Assembly: GCA_035545855.1 (NCBI GenBank)
Contig: DASZXK010000157.1
Span: forward strand, 4,774-68,773
DNA length: 64,000 nt
Direction: 5' to 3'
Source: DASZVB01 sp035545855
GTDB lineage: Bacteria > Myxococcota_A > Polyangia > Polyangiales > Polyangiaceae
Positions 8,593-16,968 of this stretch are shown here, piece by piece (within the stretch, counting starts at the first letter, position 1; every line of letters begins with the position of its first letter). The translations under genes were made by a program, and so were the position numbers. The notes under the pieces were generated by a model. It was not told the DNA's origin. It worked only from the letters and a program-made list of their open reading frames with translations, and made no database searches.

Positions 8593-9792
8593 ATGCTCCC
8601 GTTCGAGACGGCATTCGAGACCCTGGGTATCGAGAAAGAAGTCGCGATCGTCCCCGTCCCGAGCGGTTACCCGAGCCCGAAGCTCGTGAACCTCGTCCTC
8701 CGGAAACGGCACGGCCGCGCGTTCCTGTTCGAGGCGAGCGCCGCGCGAGAAGACGTTCTACGAGAGACGTTCTCGGCGCTCGACGCGCACGGCGTGTCTC
8801 GCCTGGACGGCGTCCTCGTCACGCACTGCCACGGCGACCACGCCGGAAGCGCCGGACTGGTCGCGGCGCGCGGATATCCGGAGGGCGAGCGCGCCCCGAT
8901 CTACCTCCACTCCGCGAGCTATCGCTTCCTCACGCACCCGGAGGCCGCGTTCCTGAACGAGACGTACGAGCTCTTCCTCACGCGCGCCCACTGGGGCCTC
9001 ATCGCGTTCAACGAGCTCTCGCCCGACGCCATGGCCGATCACGAGCTCAGGAAGCAGTACGGGCGGTACTTCAGCCGCACGCCGAAGACGGCGCTCCGCT
9101 TCGTGGATCAAGCTCAGCTCCCCGACGGCTTCTGGGCCCTCTTCACGCCCGGGCACTCGAACGACTGCGTCCTCTACTACGACGAGGAGCTCGGCGTCGC
9201 GGTGCCCGGGGACACGATCATCTGCACCGGTCTCGTCGACAAGCCGGAGACGCACGCGTACGTGATCCCGATCTTCACGGTCGCGGGCCAGAGCTACTCG
9301 ATGGCGTTCGAGCGTTACATCCACACGATCGCCGTTCTGCGCCGGTTCTTCGAGCGGAACCGCGTGCGCGCGGTGCTTCCGCCGCACGGCAAGTTCGCGA
9401 TCACGAAGCCGCTCGAGTGGGTGGCGTTCGCGGAGGGATACTTCCGCGGCATCTACCGGACGCTCCTCGAGGACTTCCTGGGAAACGCGGAGCGACGGCG
9501 GCGCCCGTTCATGGCGTGCGATCTGAACCCATTCATCTCGAGCGCCGGCGCGCACCCCATCTCCACGCCGAGCCACACGTTTGGGATGCTGTGCGCGCTC
9601 GTGGACGAAGGGTACTTCTCGCTCGAGGAGCACCACGCGACGCGGCAGATCACGTTCACCGTGCAATCGCTGCCGCCTCCGGACTGGGTCGAACGGACCC
9701 TCGCGCGCGATCCGGGGCCGCTTCCGCTCTACATGCATAGCCAGCGAGCGAGCGCAGTGACGGCCGCCTCGCGACCTCCGCCGCCGGGCTAG
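8593..9792 (+). CDS. Metallo-beta-lactamase-fold hydrolase
   Basis: A 399-residue protein. The zinc-binding signature H-C-H-G-D-H (HxHxDH) sits near residue 76, followed by 'FTPGHSNDC' (third metal His) and 'VPGDTI' (bridging Asp), and a late 'PPHGK' histidine. The family includes glyoxalase II, lactonases and many phosphodiesterases; a C-terminal 150-residue extension with 'FMACDLNPFISSAG' and 'PSHTFGMLCALVDEG' is not one I recognise and may define substrate. The start is ATG 8593; GTG 8581 in frame is an alternative adding four residues. Encoded downstream of the cyclase on the same strand with a 64-base gap. Confidence 0.8.
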   Translation: MLPFETAFETLGIEKEVAIVPVPSGYPSPKLVNLVLRKRHGRAFLFEASAAREDVLRETFSALDAHGVSRLDGVLVTHCHGDHAGSAGLVAARGYPEGERAPIYLHSASYRFLTHPEAAFLNETYELFLTRAHWGLIAFNELSPDAMADHELRKQYGRYFSRTPKTALRFVDQAQLPDGFWALFTPGHSNDCVLYYDEELGVAVPGDTIICTGLVDKPETHAYVIPIFTVAGQSYSMAFERYIHTIAVLRRFFERNRVRAVLPPHGKFAITKPLEWVAFAEGYFRGIYRTLLEDFLGNAERRRRPFMACDLNPFISSAGAHPISTPSHTFGMLCALVDEGYFSLEEHHATRQITFTVQSLPPPDWVERTLARDPGPLPLYMHSQRASAVTAASRPPPPG

Positions 9793-9867
9793 CGTCCAGC
9801 CAAGCGAGTCTCGGGTTTCTGCCGATCGGGGCGCGCGGACTCGAGCCCGAGTCTCGCGCGCTCGAGT

Positions 9868-10947
9868 TCACATCACCGATTCGTCCGACGGGGACTCGAC
9901 TGCGAAGGGGGCTTTCTTCGCCGGCCCCGGCTTCTTCGGCGGAGCGGCCCTGGACGGCGCGGCTTTCTTCGCGGCCGTCTTTGCGGCGGCCTTCACGGGC
10001 GCAGCCTTCTTCGCGGCCGTGGGAGCGGCCTTCTTCGCGGCGGCTTTCTTCGCGGCCGTCTTTGCGGCGGTCTTCGCGGCGGCTTTCTTCGCGGCCGTCT
10101 TTGCGGCGGTCTTCGCGGCGGCTTTCTTCGCGGCCTTGGGCGCGGCGGTCTTCGCGGCGGCTTTCTTCGCGGCCTTGGGCGCGGCCTTCTTCGCGGCGGC
10201 CTTGGGAGCGGCCTTCTTCGCAGCCTTCTTCGCGGCAGCTTTCTTCGCGGCCTTGGGAGCGGCCTTCTTCGCGGCCTCGGGCGCGGCCTTCTTCGCGGCG
10301 GCCTTCTTCGGCGTGGCCTTCCCGGTCGCCTTCGCTTTGGGCGCCGCCGCTGCCGCCTTCGGCGCGGGCGCAGGCTTCTCTGCCGCGGGCTTCGCCTTTC
10401 GCGGCGCCTTCACGAGCGGCTTCGCCTCCGCTGGTTCCTCGCTCGCCGGCGCGGGCTCCTTCTTCGGCTTCGCCGCGAGACCATTCGTCTTCGGCGCCGG
10501 TGGCGGGTGGCTCGATTTCCGCGCCGCGAGCTCGGGATCGGGTCGGCCCATCGTCCCCGCGCGTCGCTCACCCAGCGTCTCGGTGATCTTCTCGTCCAGC
10601 AGCGAGAACTCGAAGGGCTTGTCGAGATACGTGTCGGCGCCGTAGAGCGGCGACGTCATCTCGTTCAGGTTCTCGCCGATGCCCGTGAGCATGATGACGC
10701 CCGTGTGTGCGAGCGATACGGCTTCCCGGATCTTCCGGCAGACCTCCCACCCGCTCATCCCGGGCATCATCACGTCCAGGATGACGAGATCGGGCAGGTG
10801 CTCGTACGCGAGCTGCCACGCCTGATCGCCGTCCGTGGCCTCGAGGACCTTGTAGCCCTTCGAGCGGACGTGGGAAGCGACGAGGGCGAGCGTGCTGGGC
10901 TCGTCGTCGGCGACGAGCACGGTGACCGGCTGGGAGGGCTCTGACAT
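9868..10947 (-). CDS. Response regulator receiver fused to a histone-H1-like Lys/Ala tail
   Basis: 359 residues from ATG 10947, preceded on its strand by GAGGAA at eight bases. Residues 1-125 are a complete CheY-like receiver: acidic pair D14-D15, phospho-acceptor D58 in 'LVILDVMMPGMSGWEV', T88 in 'VIMLTGIG', and K110 in 'YLDKPF'. Residues about 130-359 are low-complexity Pro/Ala/Lys with many KKAA, PKAAKKAA and KTAAKKAA units, resembling the C-terminal tail of eukaryotic histone H1 and of some bacterial H1-like DNA-binding proteins. A phosphorylation-controlled nucleoid-binding protein is the natural guess. No helix-turn-helix or enzymatic output is present. The partner kinase is not next to it. 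Divergently transcribed from the MoxR-VWA cluster. Confidence 0.85.
   Translation of the reverse strand: MSEPSQPVTVLVADDEPSTLALVASHVRSKGYKVLEATDGDQAWQLAYEHLPDLVILDVMMPGMSGWEVCRKIREAVSLAHTGVIMLTGIGENLNEMTSPLYGADTYLDKPFEFSLLDEKITETLGERRAGTMGRPDPELAARKSSHPPPAPKTNGLAAKPKKEPAPASEEPAEAKPLVKAPRKAKPAAEKPAPAPKAAAAAPKAKATGKATPKKAAAKKAAPEAAKKAAPKAAKKAAAKKAAKKAAPKAAAKKAAPKAAKKAAAKTAAPKAAKKAAAKTAAKTAAKKAAAKTAAKTAAKKAAAKKAAPTAAKKAAPVKAAAKTAAKKAAPSRAAPPKKPGPAKKAPFAVESPSDESVM
9960..10330. repeat. Degenerate short tandem repeats encoding the Lys/Ala tail
   Basis: On the plus strand, variations of GCGGCTTTCTTCGCGGCC and GTCTTTGCGGCGGTCTTC recur many times with near-identical copies around 10,010-10,210. They encode KKAA-type units on the minus strand. 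Such tracts expand and contract by slippage and are prone to assembly error. Confidence 0.8.
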
Positions 10948-11174
10948 CGGTTTTTTCCTCGCGACTCCGCCATTTGGAAACCACCCACCCCGAGGAATCA
11001 AGCGCCGCAGCGGGGTGGCCCCACGCCGTCCTCGGGCCACCCGGCCCGCGGGGACCGCCATACGGCCCCCGAACGAACCAAAGTCGTCCTCGTGGGGGGC
11101 CCGCGCTACCATCCCAAGACGGAAGTCCGGCGCCGGTTCAAACGTTCGGAAATCGGCTCCGCGAGAAGAGAAGG

Positions 11175-13070
11175 ATGGATCGAGCGAGCGCTCTCGGGCT
11201 CATGTCGCGGAAGGCCCGCTCGGCGGCGCTGCGTCTTCGGCTGAACGAAATCCTCGCCCGGGCGTCGCTCGGCGCCGTCCTGCTTCTCGCCTACGTGGCG
11301 TTCGCCCTGTCGGTGGTGAAGGTCACGCACGGCGCGCCATCCGCCGTGCGGGGACTCGCCTGGGGCGGGGCGGTTCCACTTCTCGTCTGGTTCGGCCTGC
11401 TGCTCCATGCTGCCCTGCGTCACGCCCCGAGCACGCGCGGCGCGCTCGCCCTGGACCGCCACCACGGGCTCGACGATCGCATCACCAATGCCCTCGAATT
11501 CGCAGGAGTTTCCGCCGAATCCCGAACGTCCCTCATGGAGGCCGCCATCGAGGACGCCGCGCGCTTCGCCGACGCGGCCTCGCCGCCGAAGGCCGTGCCG
11601 CTCCGGGCGCCGAGGGATGCCCCGGCGGTGCTGCTCCTGCTCGTCGCGTGCGGTGGGATCGCGCTCCTCGAGGTGCCCGTGGAACGCGTCGTGCCGCCGC
11701 CCCCGAGGCACGTGGACGCGCTCCTGCTCGGCGCGGACGACGTCGAGCTCCTCCGGCGGATCGCCGAGGACATGACGCAGAACACCTCCGACCCGACGGC
11801 CCTGTCGAGCGCCCGCCGCTTCAACCAGCTCGTCGAGGATCTCGCCGAGCGGCGGCTGGACCGCCGCGAGGTGTTTCGACGGCTGGACGACCTCGCCCGG
11901 GGTCTGGAGAGCCCGGCGGATCTCGACACGTCCGCCCTCGACGAGGCGCTCGACGACGTGGCGAAGGAGCTCGACAAGAGCGGCCTCGCGAAGCCCGTCG
12001 CGCGGGCTCTCGCCGACAAGCGCCTCACGGACGCCGAGCACGCGATGGAAGACCTCGCGAAGCGAGTGGAGACGGCCAAGAAGGCCGTCGACAAGCAGAA
12101 GCTCGAGGAGCTCCGGAAGTCTCTCGAGAAGGCGAGCCAGGCCGCCGCCGCGAAGAGCGCGAAGGCGACCCAGGAGCGGAGTGAGCTCGAAGAGCGCCGG
12201 AAACGGCTCCTGAAGAAGAAGGAGAACGGCGGCCTCACCCCCTCCGAGCAGGCGGAGCTGAACCGAACGGAGCGTCGCCTCGAGCGGCTGAACCGGGATC
12301 AGGGCCGCTCGGACGCCGCGCGCGAAGGCCTCTCTGGGCTCGACAAGGACCTCGCGAAGGCCGCGAGCGATCTCATGAAGGAGCTCGGAGACAGCGCCCA
12401 GGATCTCCGGCAGTCTGCGGAGGACATCCACAGAACGGCCGATCGCAAGCTGAGCGACGAGCAGAAGAAGGAAATGCTCCGGCGCGTGGAGGAGCTCCGG
12501 CAGATGCTCCGGCAAGAAGGACAGGCCGGGCGCGATCGTCTGAAGCGGATGATGGCATTCGGTCAGCGAGCCCGGGGGCAAAGTGGCCAGTCGAGTGGTC
12601 AGGGACGCGGCCAGGGGCACGGCCAGGGTGGTCAGGGCAAGGACGGCCAGGGACAGACGGAGCTCCGTCTCGGCCGTGGGCAGCCCGGCGGTCCGGGCGG
12701 CCTCGTGATCGGCCCCGGAGGCGCGTCGATGCCCGGACAGGGCAGCGAGAGCGGCGGCCCCGGAAGCGGCCCGGGCGGCGGGGGCGAGGAGTGGGGCACC
12801 GGCCACGACGAGAACGTCCGCGGCGACAAGACCGCCCTCGCCGGCAAGACCGAGGACACGACGGCCCAGGCAGTCGACACCGGTCAGGGCGATTCGACGA
12901 GCCAGGTGATCTACGGCGCCGCCGAGCGCGGGTTCGTGGGTCGCGGCTACAAGAAGGTGTACGCGGACTACGAGAACGTGGCCGAGGAGGTCCTCGGCCA
13001 CGACGAGATCCCGCCCGGCTATCGATTCTACGTGCGTCGCTACTTCCAGCTCATCCGACCGCGCGACTGA
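11175..13070 (+). CDS. Membrane protein with long coiled coil (DUF4175-like), first gene of MoxR-VWA cluster
   Basis: 632 residues from ATG 11175, preceded by GAGAAGAGAAGG. Two N-terminal membrane segments (about 32-50 and 62-80) and a third near 155-172 anchor it; then come about 250 residues of charged heptad-rich helix (many ELRKSLEKA-type runs) and a Gly/Gln-rich low-complexity stretch (about 455-545), ending in a short domain with 'YKKVYADYENVAEEVL' and 'FYVRRYFQLIRPRD'. The layout resembles DUF4175-type proteins that accompany MoxR/VWA genes in other bacteria. It lies 33 bases before moxR and is probably the membrane scaffold for the ATPase system. No catalytic motif seen. Confidence 0.75.
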   Translation: MDRASALGLMSRKARSAALRLRLNEILARASLGAVLLLAYVAFALSVVKVTHGAPSAVRGLAWGGAVPLLVWFGLLLHAALRHAPSTRGALALDRHHGLDDRITNALEFAGVSAESRTSLMEAAIEDAARFADAASPPKAVPLRAPRDAPAVLLLLVACGGIALLEVPVERVVPPPPRHVDALLLGADDVELLRRIAEDMTQNTSDPTALSSARRFNQLVEDLAERRLDRREVFRRLDDLARGLESPADLDTSALDEALDDVAKELDKSGLAKPVARALADKRLTDAEHAMEDLAKRVETAKKAVDKQKLEELRKSLEKASQAAAAKSAKATQERSELEERRKRLLKKKENGGLTPSEQAELNRTERRLERLNRDQGRSDAAREGLSGLDKDLAKAASDLMKELGDSAQDLRQSAEDIHRTADRKLSDEQKKEMLRRVEELRQMLRQEGQAGRDRLKRMMAFGQRARGQSGQSSGQGRGQGHGQGGQGKDGQGQTELRLGRGQPGGPGGLVIGPGGASMPGQGSESGGPGSGPGGGGEEWGTGHDENVRGDKTALAGKTEDTTAQAVDTGQGDSTSQVIYGAAERGFVGRGYKKVYADYENVAEEVLGHDEIPPGYRFYVRRYFQLIRPRD

Positions 13071-13103
13071 ACTCCGCGAGAAAACCGAAGGACGAAACGA
13101 AAC

Positions 13104-14105
13104 ATGGCCGAAGCCGACAAAGTGCGGAGCGACGTCGAAGCGTTCCAGAAGAAGATCGGGCTCCTCCGAGAGGAGGTCGGGCGCGTCATCGTCGGACAGC
13201 GGGACATCGTCGACGGCGTGCTGACGTGCATGATCGCGGGCTCCCACGCGCTCCTCGAAGGCGTCCCGGGGCTCGGCAAGACGATGCTCGTCCGCACGCT
13301 CGCCGAGTCGATGGGACTCGAGTTCTCCCGCATCCAGTTCACGCCGGATCTCATGCCGGCGGACATCATCGGGACGACCGTCATCGACGAGGGTGGCGGC
13401 GGGAGCCGCGCGTTCGAGTTCCGGAAAGGGCCGGTGTTCTCGAACGTGCTCCTCGCCGACGAGATCAACCGCGCGACGCCGAAGACGCAGAGCGCGCTCC
13501 TCGAGGCGATGCAGGAGCAGCGCGTGACGGTCGGGCGGAACACGTATCCCATCGACGCGCCCTACTTCGTGCTGGCGACGCAGAACCCGCTCGAGATGGA
13601 GGGGACGTACCCGCTCCCGGAGGCGCAGCTCGATCGTTTCTTCTTCAAGCTCCACGTCTCCTTCCCGTCCCGGGACGAGCTCCACCAGGTGCTCGACCGC
13701 ACCACGACGGACTACGTGGCGGCGGTGAAGAAGGTGGTCTCGAAGGAGGACGTCCTCTCCATGCAGGCGCTCGCGCGCACCGTCCCGGTCGCGAAGCACG
13801 TGCAGGATTACGCGGTGCGGCTCCTCCTCTCCACCCACCCGGAGACCGCCGACGCCCCGGAGCGCGTGAAGCGCTTCGTCCGCACCGGCGCCTCGCCCCG
13901 CGGCGCGCAGGCGATGCTCCTCGCCGCGAAGATCCGGGCCTTGCTCGAAGGCCGGTTCGCGGCGGCGATCGCGGACGTGAAGGCCGCGGCGCTCCCGGCG
14001 CTCCGGCACCGCGTCCTGCTCTCGTTCGAAGGCGAGGCAGAGGGCGTGAAGGCCGACCAGGTGATCCGCGAGATCCTCGAGAAGCTCCCGGAGGAGAAGG
14101 GCTGA
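13104..14105 (+). CDS. MoxR-family AAA+ ATPase
   Basis: 333 residues, normal length for MoxR. Walker A 'GVPGLGKT' is at 53-60, Walker B 'VLLADEINR' at 115-123, sensor 1 'LATQNP' at 157-162, and the family marker 'EGTYPLPEAQLDRF' at 166-179. MoxR ATPases remodel or insert cofactors into client proteins together with VWA-domain partners, which are encoded next door. It is followed after 56 bases by the DUF58 gene. Cytoplasmic. The client is unknown. Confidence 0.93.
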   Translation: MAEADKVRSDVEAFQKKIGLLREEVGRVIVGQRDIVDGVLTCMIAGSHALLEGVPGLGKTMLVRTLAESMGLEFSRIQFTPDLMPADIIGTTVIDEGGGGSRAFEFRKGPVFSNVLLADEINRATPKTQSALLEAMQEQRVTVGRNTYPIDAPYFVLATQNPLEMEGTYPLPEAQLDRFFFKLHVSFPSRDELHQVLDRTTTDYVAAVKKVVSKEDVLSMQALARTVPVAKHVQDYAVRLLLSTHPETADAPERVKRFVRTGASPRGAQAMLLAAKIRALLEGRFAAAIADVKAAALPALRHRVLLSFEGEAEGVKADQVIREILEKLPEEKG

Positions 14106-14161
14106 CGGCGCGGGCGGCTCCGGCCGCCCGGGTCGTCGACGGAGCTCCATCGGACTCTCGC

Positions 14162-15097
14162 ATGGGCGTGCTCGATCTCCTGAGGAAGCCGAAGGTCGCG
14201 GCCGAGCGTCGTGCCCCGAGGACGTCGCTCTTCGACGACGACTTCCAGACGAAGCTCGAGACGCTCGCCATCGTGAGCCGACGCGTGTTCGCGGGTCGCA
14301 TGCGCGCCGAGCGGCGGAGCAAGAAGAAGGGTAGCGGCGTCGAGTTCGCCGATCACCGCGACTACGTCCCCGGGGACGACTTCCGCTTCGTCGACTGGAA
14401 CGTCTATCAACGGTTCGGTCGGCTCCTCGTGCGCCTGTACGAGGAAGAAGAAGACCTCGGCATCTACTTCATCGTGGACTGCTCGGGGTCCATGGGGTTC
14501 GGCGACGGCAGGAAGTTCGACCAGGCGCGCCGCCTCGTCGCGGCGCTCGCGTACGTGGGGCTTTCGAACCTCGATCGCATCTCCGTCGTCGCGGTGAACG
14601 AGGGCGTCGTCTCCCAGATCCCGAGCGCGCGCGGCAAGGGTCGCATCTTCAAGGTGTTCCACTTCCTGGAAGACCTGGAAGCGTCCGGCAAGACGGGTCT
14701 GGAGGCGGCGATCGAGAAGGTCGTCGCGCAGCACAAGCGACGCGGGCTCGCCGTGCTCGTGAGCGACCTGTACGACCCCGCGGGCTTCGAACGCGGCATC
14801 AACGAGCTCCGGTACGCGAAGTTCGAGCCCTACGTGCTCCACGTCGTCGATCCGAGAGACGCGCGCCCCGAGCTCCGCGGCGACGTCCACCTCTACGACT
14901 GCGAGACGGGTGACGAGCGCGAGGTGACCGTGACGGACGCGCTCCTCGCGAAGATGGAGGTCGCGTACCGGGAGCACCTCCAGGAGATCGAGCGGTTCTG
15001 CACGCGGAGCCAGGTGCCGTACTTCCAGGCCGACGTGGACACGCCGTTCGACGAGCTCGTGCTCCGGGTCTTCCGGCGCGGGGGATTCCTCCGCTGA
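14162..15097 (+). CDS. DUF58 / VWA-like protein
   Basis: 311 residues from ATG 14162. The central motif 'FADHRDYVPGDDFRFVDWN' (about 62-80) followed by 'RLLVRLYEEEED' is the DUF58 signature. It is followed by a VWA-type fold with MIDAS D-C-S-G-S at residues 106-110, which could bind a divalent metal. DUF58 proteins are standard partners of MoxR ATPases and probably adapt the ATPase to its client. No membrane segment. Its TGA overlaps the ATG of the next gene (TGATG), indicating translational coupling. Confidence 0.9.
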   Translation: MGVLDLLRKPKVAAERRAPRTSLFDDDFQTKLETLAIVSRRVFAGRMRAERRSKKKGSGVEFADHRDYVPGDDFRFVDWNVYQRFGRLLVRLYEEEEDLGIYFIVDCSGSMGFGDGRKFDQARRLVAALAYVGLSNLDRISVVAVNEGVVSQIPSARGKGRIFKVFHFLEDLEASGKTGLEAAIEKVVAQHKRRGLAVLVSDLYDPAGFERGINELRYAKFEPYVLHVVDPRDARPELRGDVHLYDCETGDEREVTVTDALLAKMEVAYREHLQEIERFCTRSQVPYFQADVDTPFDELVLRVFRRGGFLR

Positions 15098-16968
15098 TGC
15101 ACTTCGTGGGCCTCTCCACCGGCGCTCTCGTCGCGACGGTCGCCGGCGTCTTCCTCGCGACGGCGCTGCTCTACGTGCTGAAGCTCCGGCGGCGCCCCGT
15201 CGCGGTGCCGTTCTCGCCGATCTGGCAGCGCGTCTTGCGCGACAAGGACGCCTCCGAGCTCTTCTCGCGGCTCCGGAGCCTCCTCTCGCTGCTCCTCCAG
15301 CTCGTCATCGCGGGGCTCGTCATCGCGGCGCTCGCGGATCCGCGGCCGGCGGCCGGCGCCGGCGAAGGACGCAGCGTCGTCGTCCTGGTCGACACGAGCG
15401 CGTCCATGCAGGCGACGGACGTCCTGCCGAGTCGCATCGACGTCGCGAAGAAGAAGGCCGCCGAGCTCGTCTCCGGGCTCGGGTCCGCGGACCGCATGCT
15501 CGTCGCGAAGATGGACGCGAGCGTCGCGCCCCTCACGACGATGACCGGCGAACCCGCGGATCTCCGCGACGGGATCCTCCGTCTCGAGGCGACGGAGACG
15601 CACGCGGACGTCCGGCGCGCCCTCGCCTTCGCCCTCGACGCGCTTCGCGGCGCGCCGCACCCGGAGATCGTCGTCGTCAGCGACGGCGCGGGTTTCACGA
15701 AGGAGGACACGGAGGGCCTCGACCTCGGCGCGGTGAAGGTGTCCTTCGCGCCCATCGGCGCGAGCGGGCGGAACGTCGCCGTCACGGGGTTTTCCGTCCG
15801 GCGATACCCGCTGGATGCGTCTCGCTACGAGGTCCTCCTCGAGGTCACGAACACGAACGACGCGCCCGCGGACGTCGAGCTGTCCCTGCTCGGGGACGGC
15901 GAGGTCGTGGACGTCACGCGGCTCTCCCTGAAGCCGAACGAGCGGCTGCCACGCGTCTACGGCGATCTCGGCGGCGCGAGCCGGAAGCTCGAGGCGCGCA
16001 TCAAGCTCACGTCGGCGAAGGACGAGCTCCCCGCGGACGATCGCGCGTACGCGCTGATGCCGGAGCGGCGCCGTGCTCGCGTGCAGGTCGTGACGAAGGG
16101 CAACACGTACCTCGAGGCCGCGCTCCTCCTCGACGAGTACCTCGACGTGACGACGGTGGGGCCGGCGGAGTACCGCGCCGACGGCCCGTTCGACGTCACG
16201 ATCTTCGACGGCGTCGGCGGAGCGCTCCCCGAGCACGGCGGGGCGCTCTACCTGGACATGCCGGCCGAGGGCGGGCCGCTCAAACTCGGCAAGCCGCTCA
16301 CGGACTTCGGCTTCGATTCGTGGGACCGAAAGAGCCCGATCCTGCGGTTCATGGCGGTCGAGAACGTCCAGGTCGCGCGCGGGCACGCCCTCGTGCCGGA
16401 AGCGTCGGACCACGTCGTCGGAGCGAGCGAGAGCGGGCCGATCCTCGTCTCCGGGCGCCGAGACGCGCGTCCCTTCGTCGCGCTCGGCTTCGACCCGCGC
16501 AACAGCGATCTCGTGCTGCGCGTCGCGTGGCCGCTCTTCGTCTTGAACGTCATCCACACCTTCGCGGAAGAGGACGCGAGCTACCTCTCGGCGTATCGCA
16601 CCGGCGAGCCGTGGAAGCTCCCGGTGCCGGGCGAAGGCACCGTGGCGTGGGTGAAGGATCCCGGCGGCGTCGTCCACGAGGTGCCCGTCCAGGACGGCCG
16701 CGCGTCGCTGTTCGGGGAGCGCGCGGGTTTCTACGAGCTGTCGCTCGCCGAAGGCGCCCCGGGGACGCTATTCGCGGCGAACCTCTCGGATCCGGCCGAG
16801 AGCCGCATCGAGCCCGGGAAATCCTTCTCCGTCGGCAAGACCGCGGCGGGCAAGGTCGAGGGATTCTCCGTCGGCGTCCGGCGCGAGATCTGGGTCTACC
16901 TCGTCGCCGCGGCGGTCCTCCTCTCGGTGCTCGAGTGGTTCTCCTACCACCGGAGGATCACGGTTTGA
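15097..16968 (+). CDS. BatA/BatB-like VWA membrane protein
   Basis: 623 residues. An N-terminal membrane segment (about 8-28) leads to 'LRRRPVAVPF', the BatA N-terminal motif, then a second segment (about 63-80) and a VWA domain with MIDAS D-T-S-A-S at 99-103. Extracytoplasmic beta-rich domains follow, and a last membrane helix near the C-terminus (WVYLVAAAVLLSVLEWF) returns it to the membrane. Such proteins dock with MoxR ATPases at the inner membrane. Start and stop both overlap neighbouring genes, so it is expressed with them. The Bat name is by resemblance only. Confidence 0.85.
   Translation: MHFVGLSTGALVATVAGVFLATALLYVLKLRRRPVAVPFSPIWQRVLRDKDASELFSRLRSLLSLLLQLVIAGLVIAALADPRPAAGAGEGRSVVVLVDTSASMQATDVLPSRIDVAKKKAAELVSGLGSADRMLVAKMDASVAPLTTMTGEPADLRDGILRLEATETHADVRRALAFALDALRGAPHPEIVVVSDGAGFTKEDTEGLDLGAVKVSFAPIGASGRNVAVTGFSVRRYPLDASRYEVLLEVTNTNDAPADVELSLLGDGEVVDVTRLSLKPNERLPRVYGDLGGASRKLEARIKLTSAKDELPADDRAYALMPERRRARVQVVTKGNTYLEAALLLDEYLDVTTVGPAEYRADGPFDVTIFDGVGGALPEHGGALYLDMPAEGGPLKLGKPLTDFGFDSWDRKSPILRFMAVENVQVARGHALVPEASDHVVGASESGPILVSGRRDARPFVALGFDPRNSDLVLRVAWPLFVLNVIHTFAEEDASYLSAYRTGEPWKLPVPGEGTVAWVKDPGGVVHEVPVQDGRASLFGERAGFYELSLAEGAPGTLFAANLSDPAESRIEPGKSFSVGKTAAGKVEGFSVGVRREIWVYLVAAAVLLSVLEWFSYHRRITV

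Noticed and set aside
11106..14150. 1014-codon minus-strand frame over the coiled-coil and moxR genes
   Set aside because: GC-rich third positions of the real plus genes remove stops; no recognisable domains, while the plus strand encodes clear MoxR.
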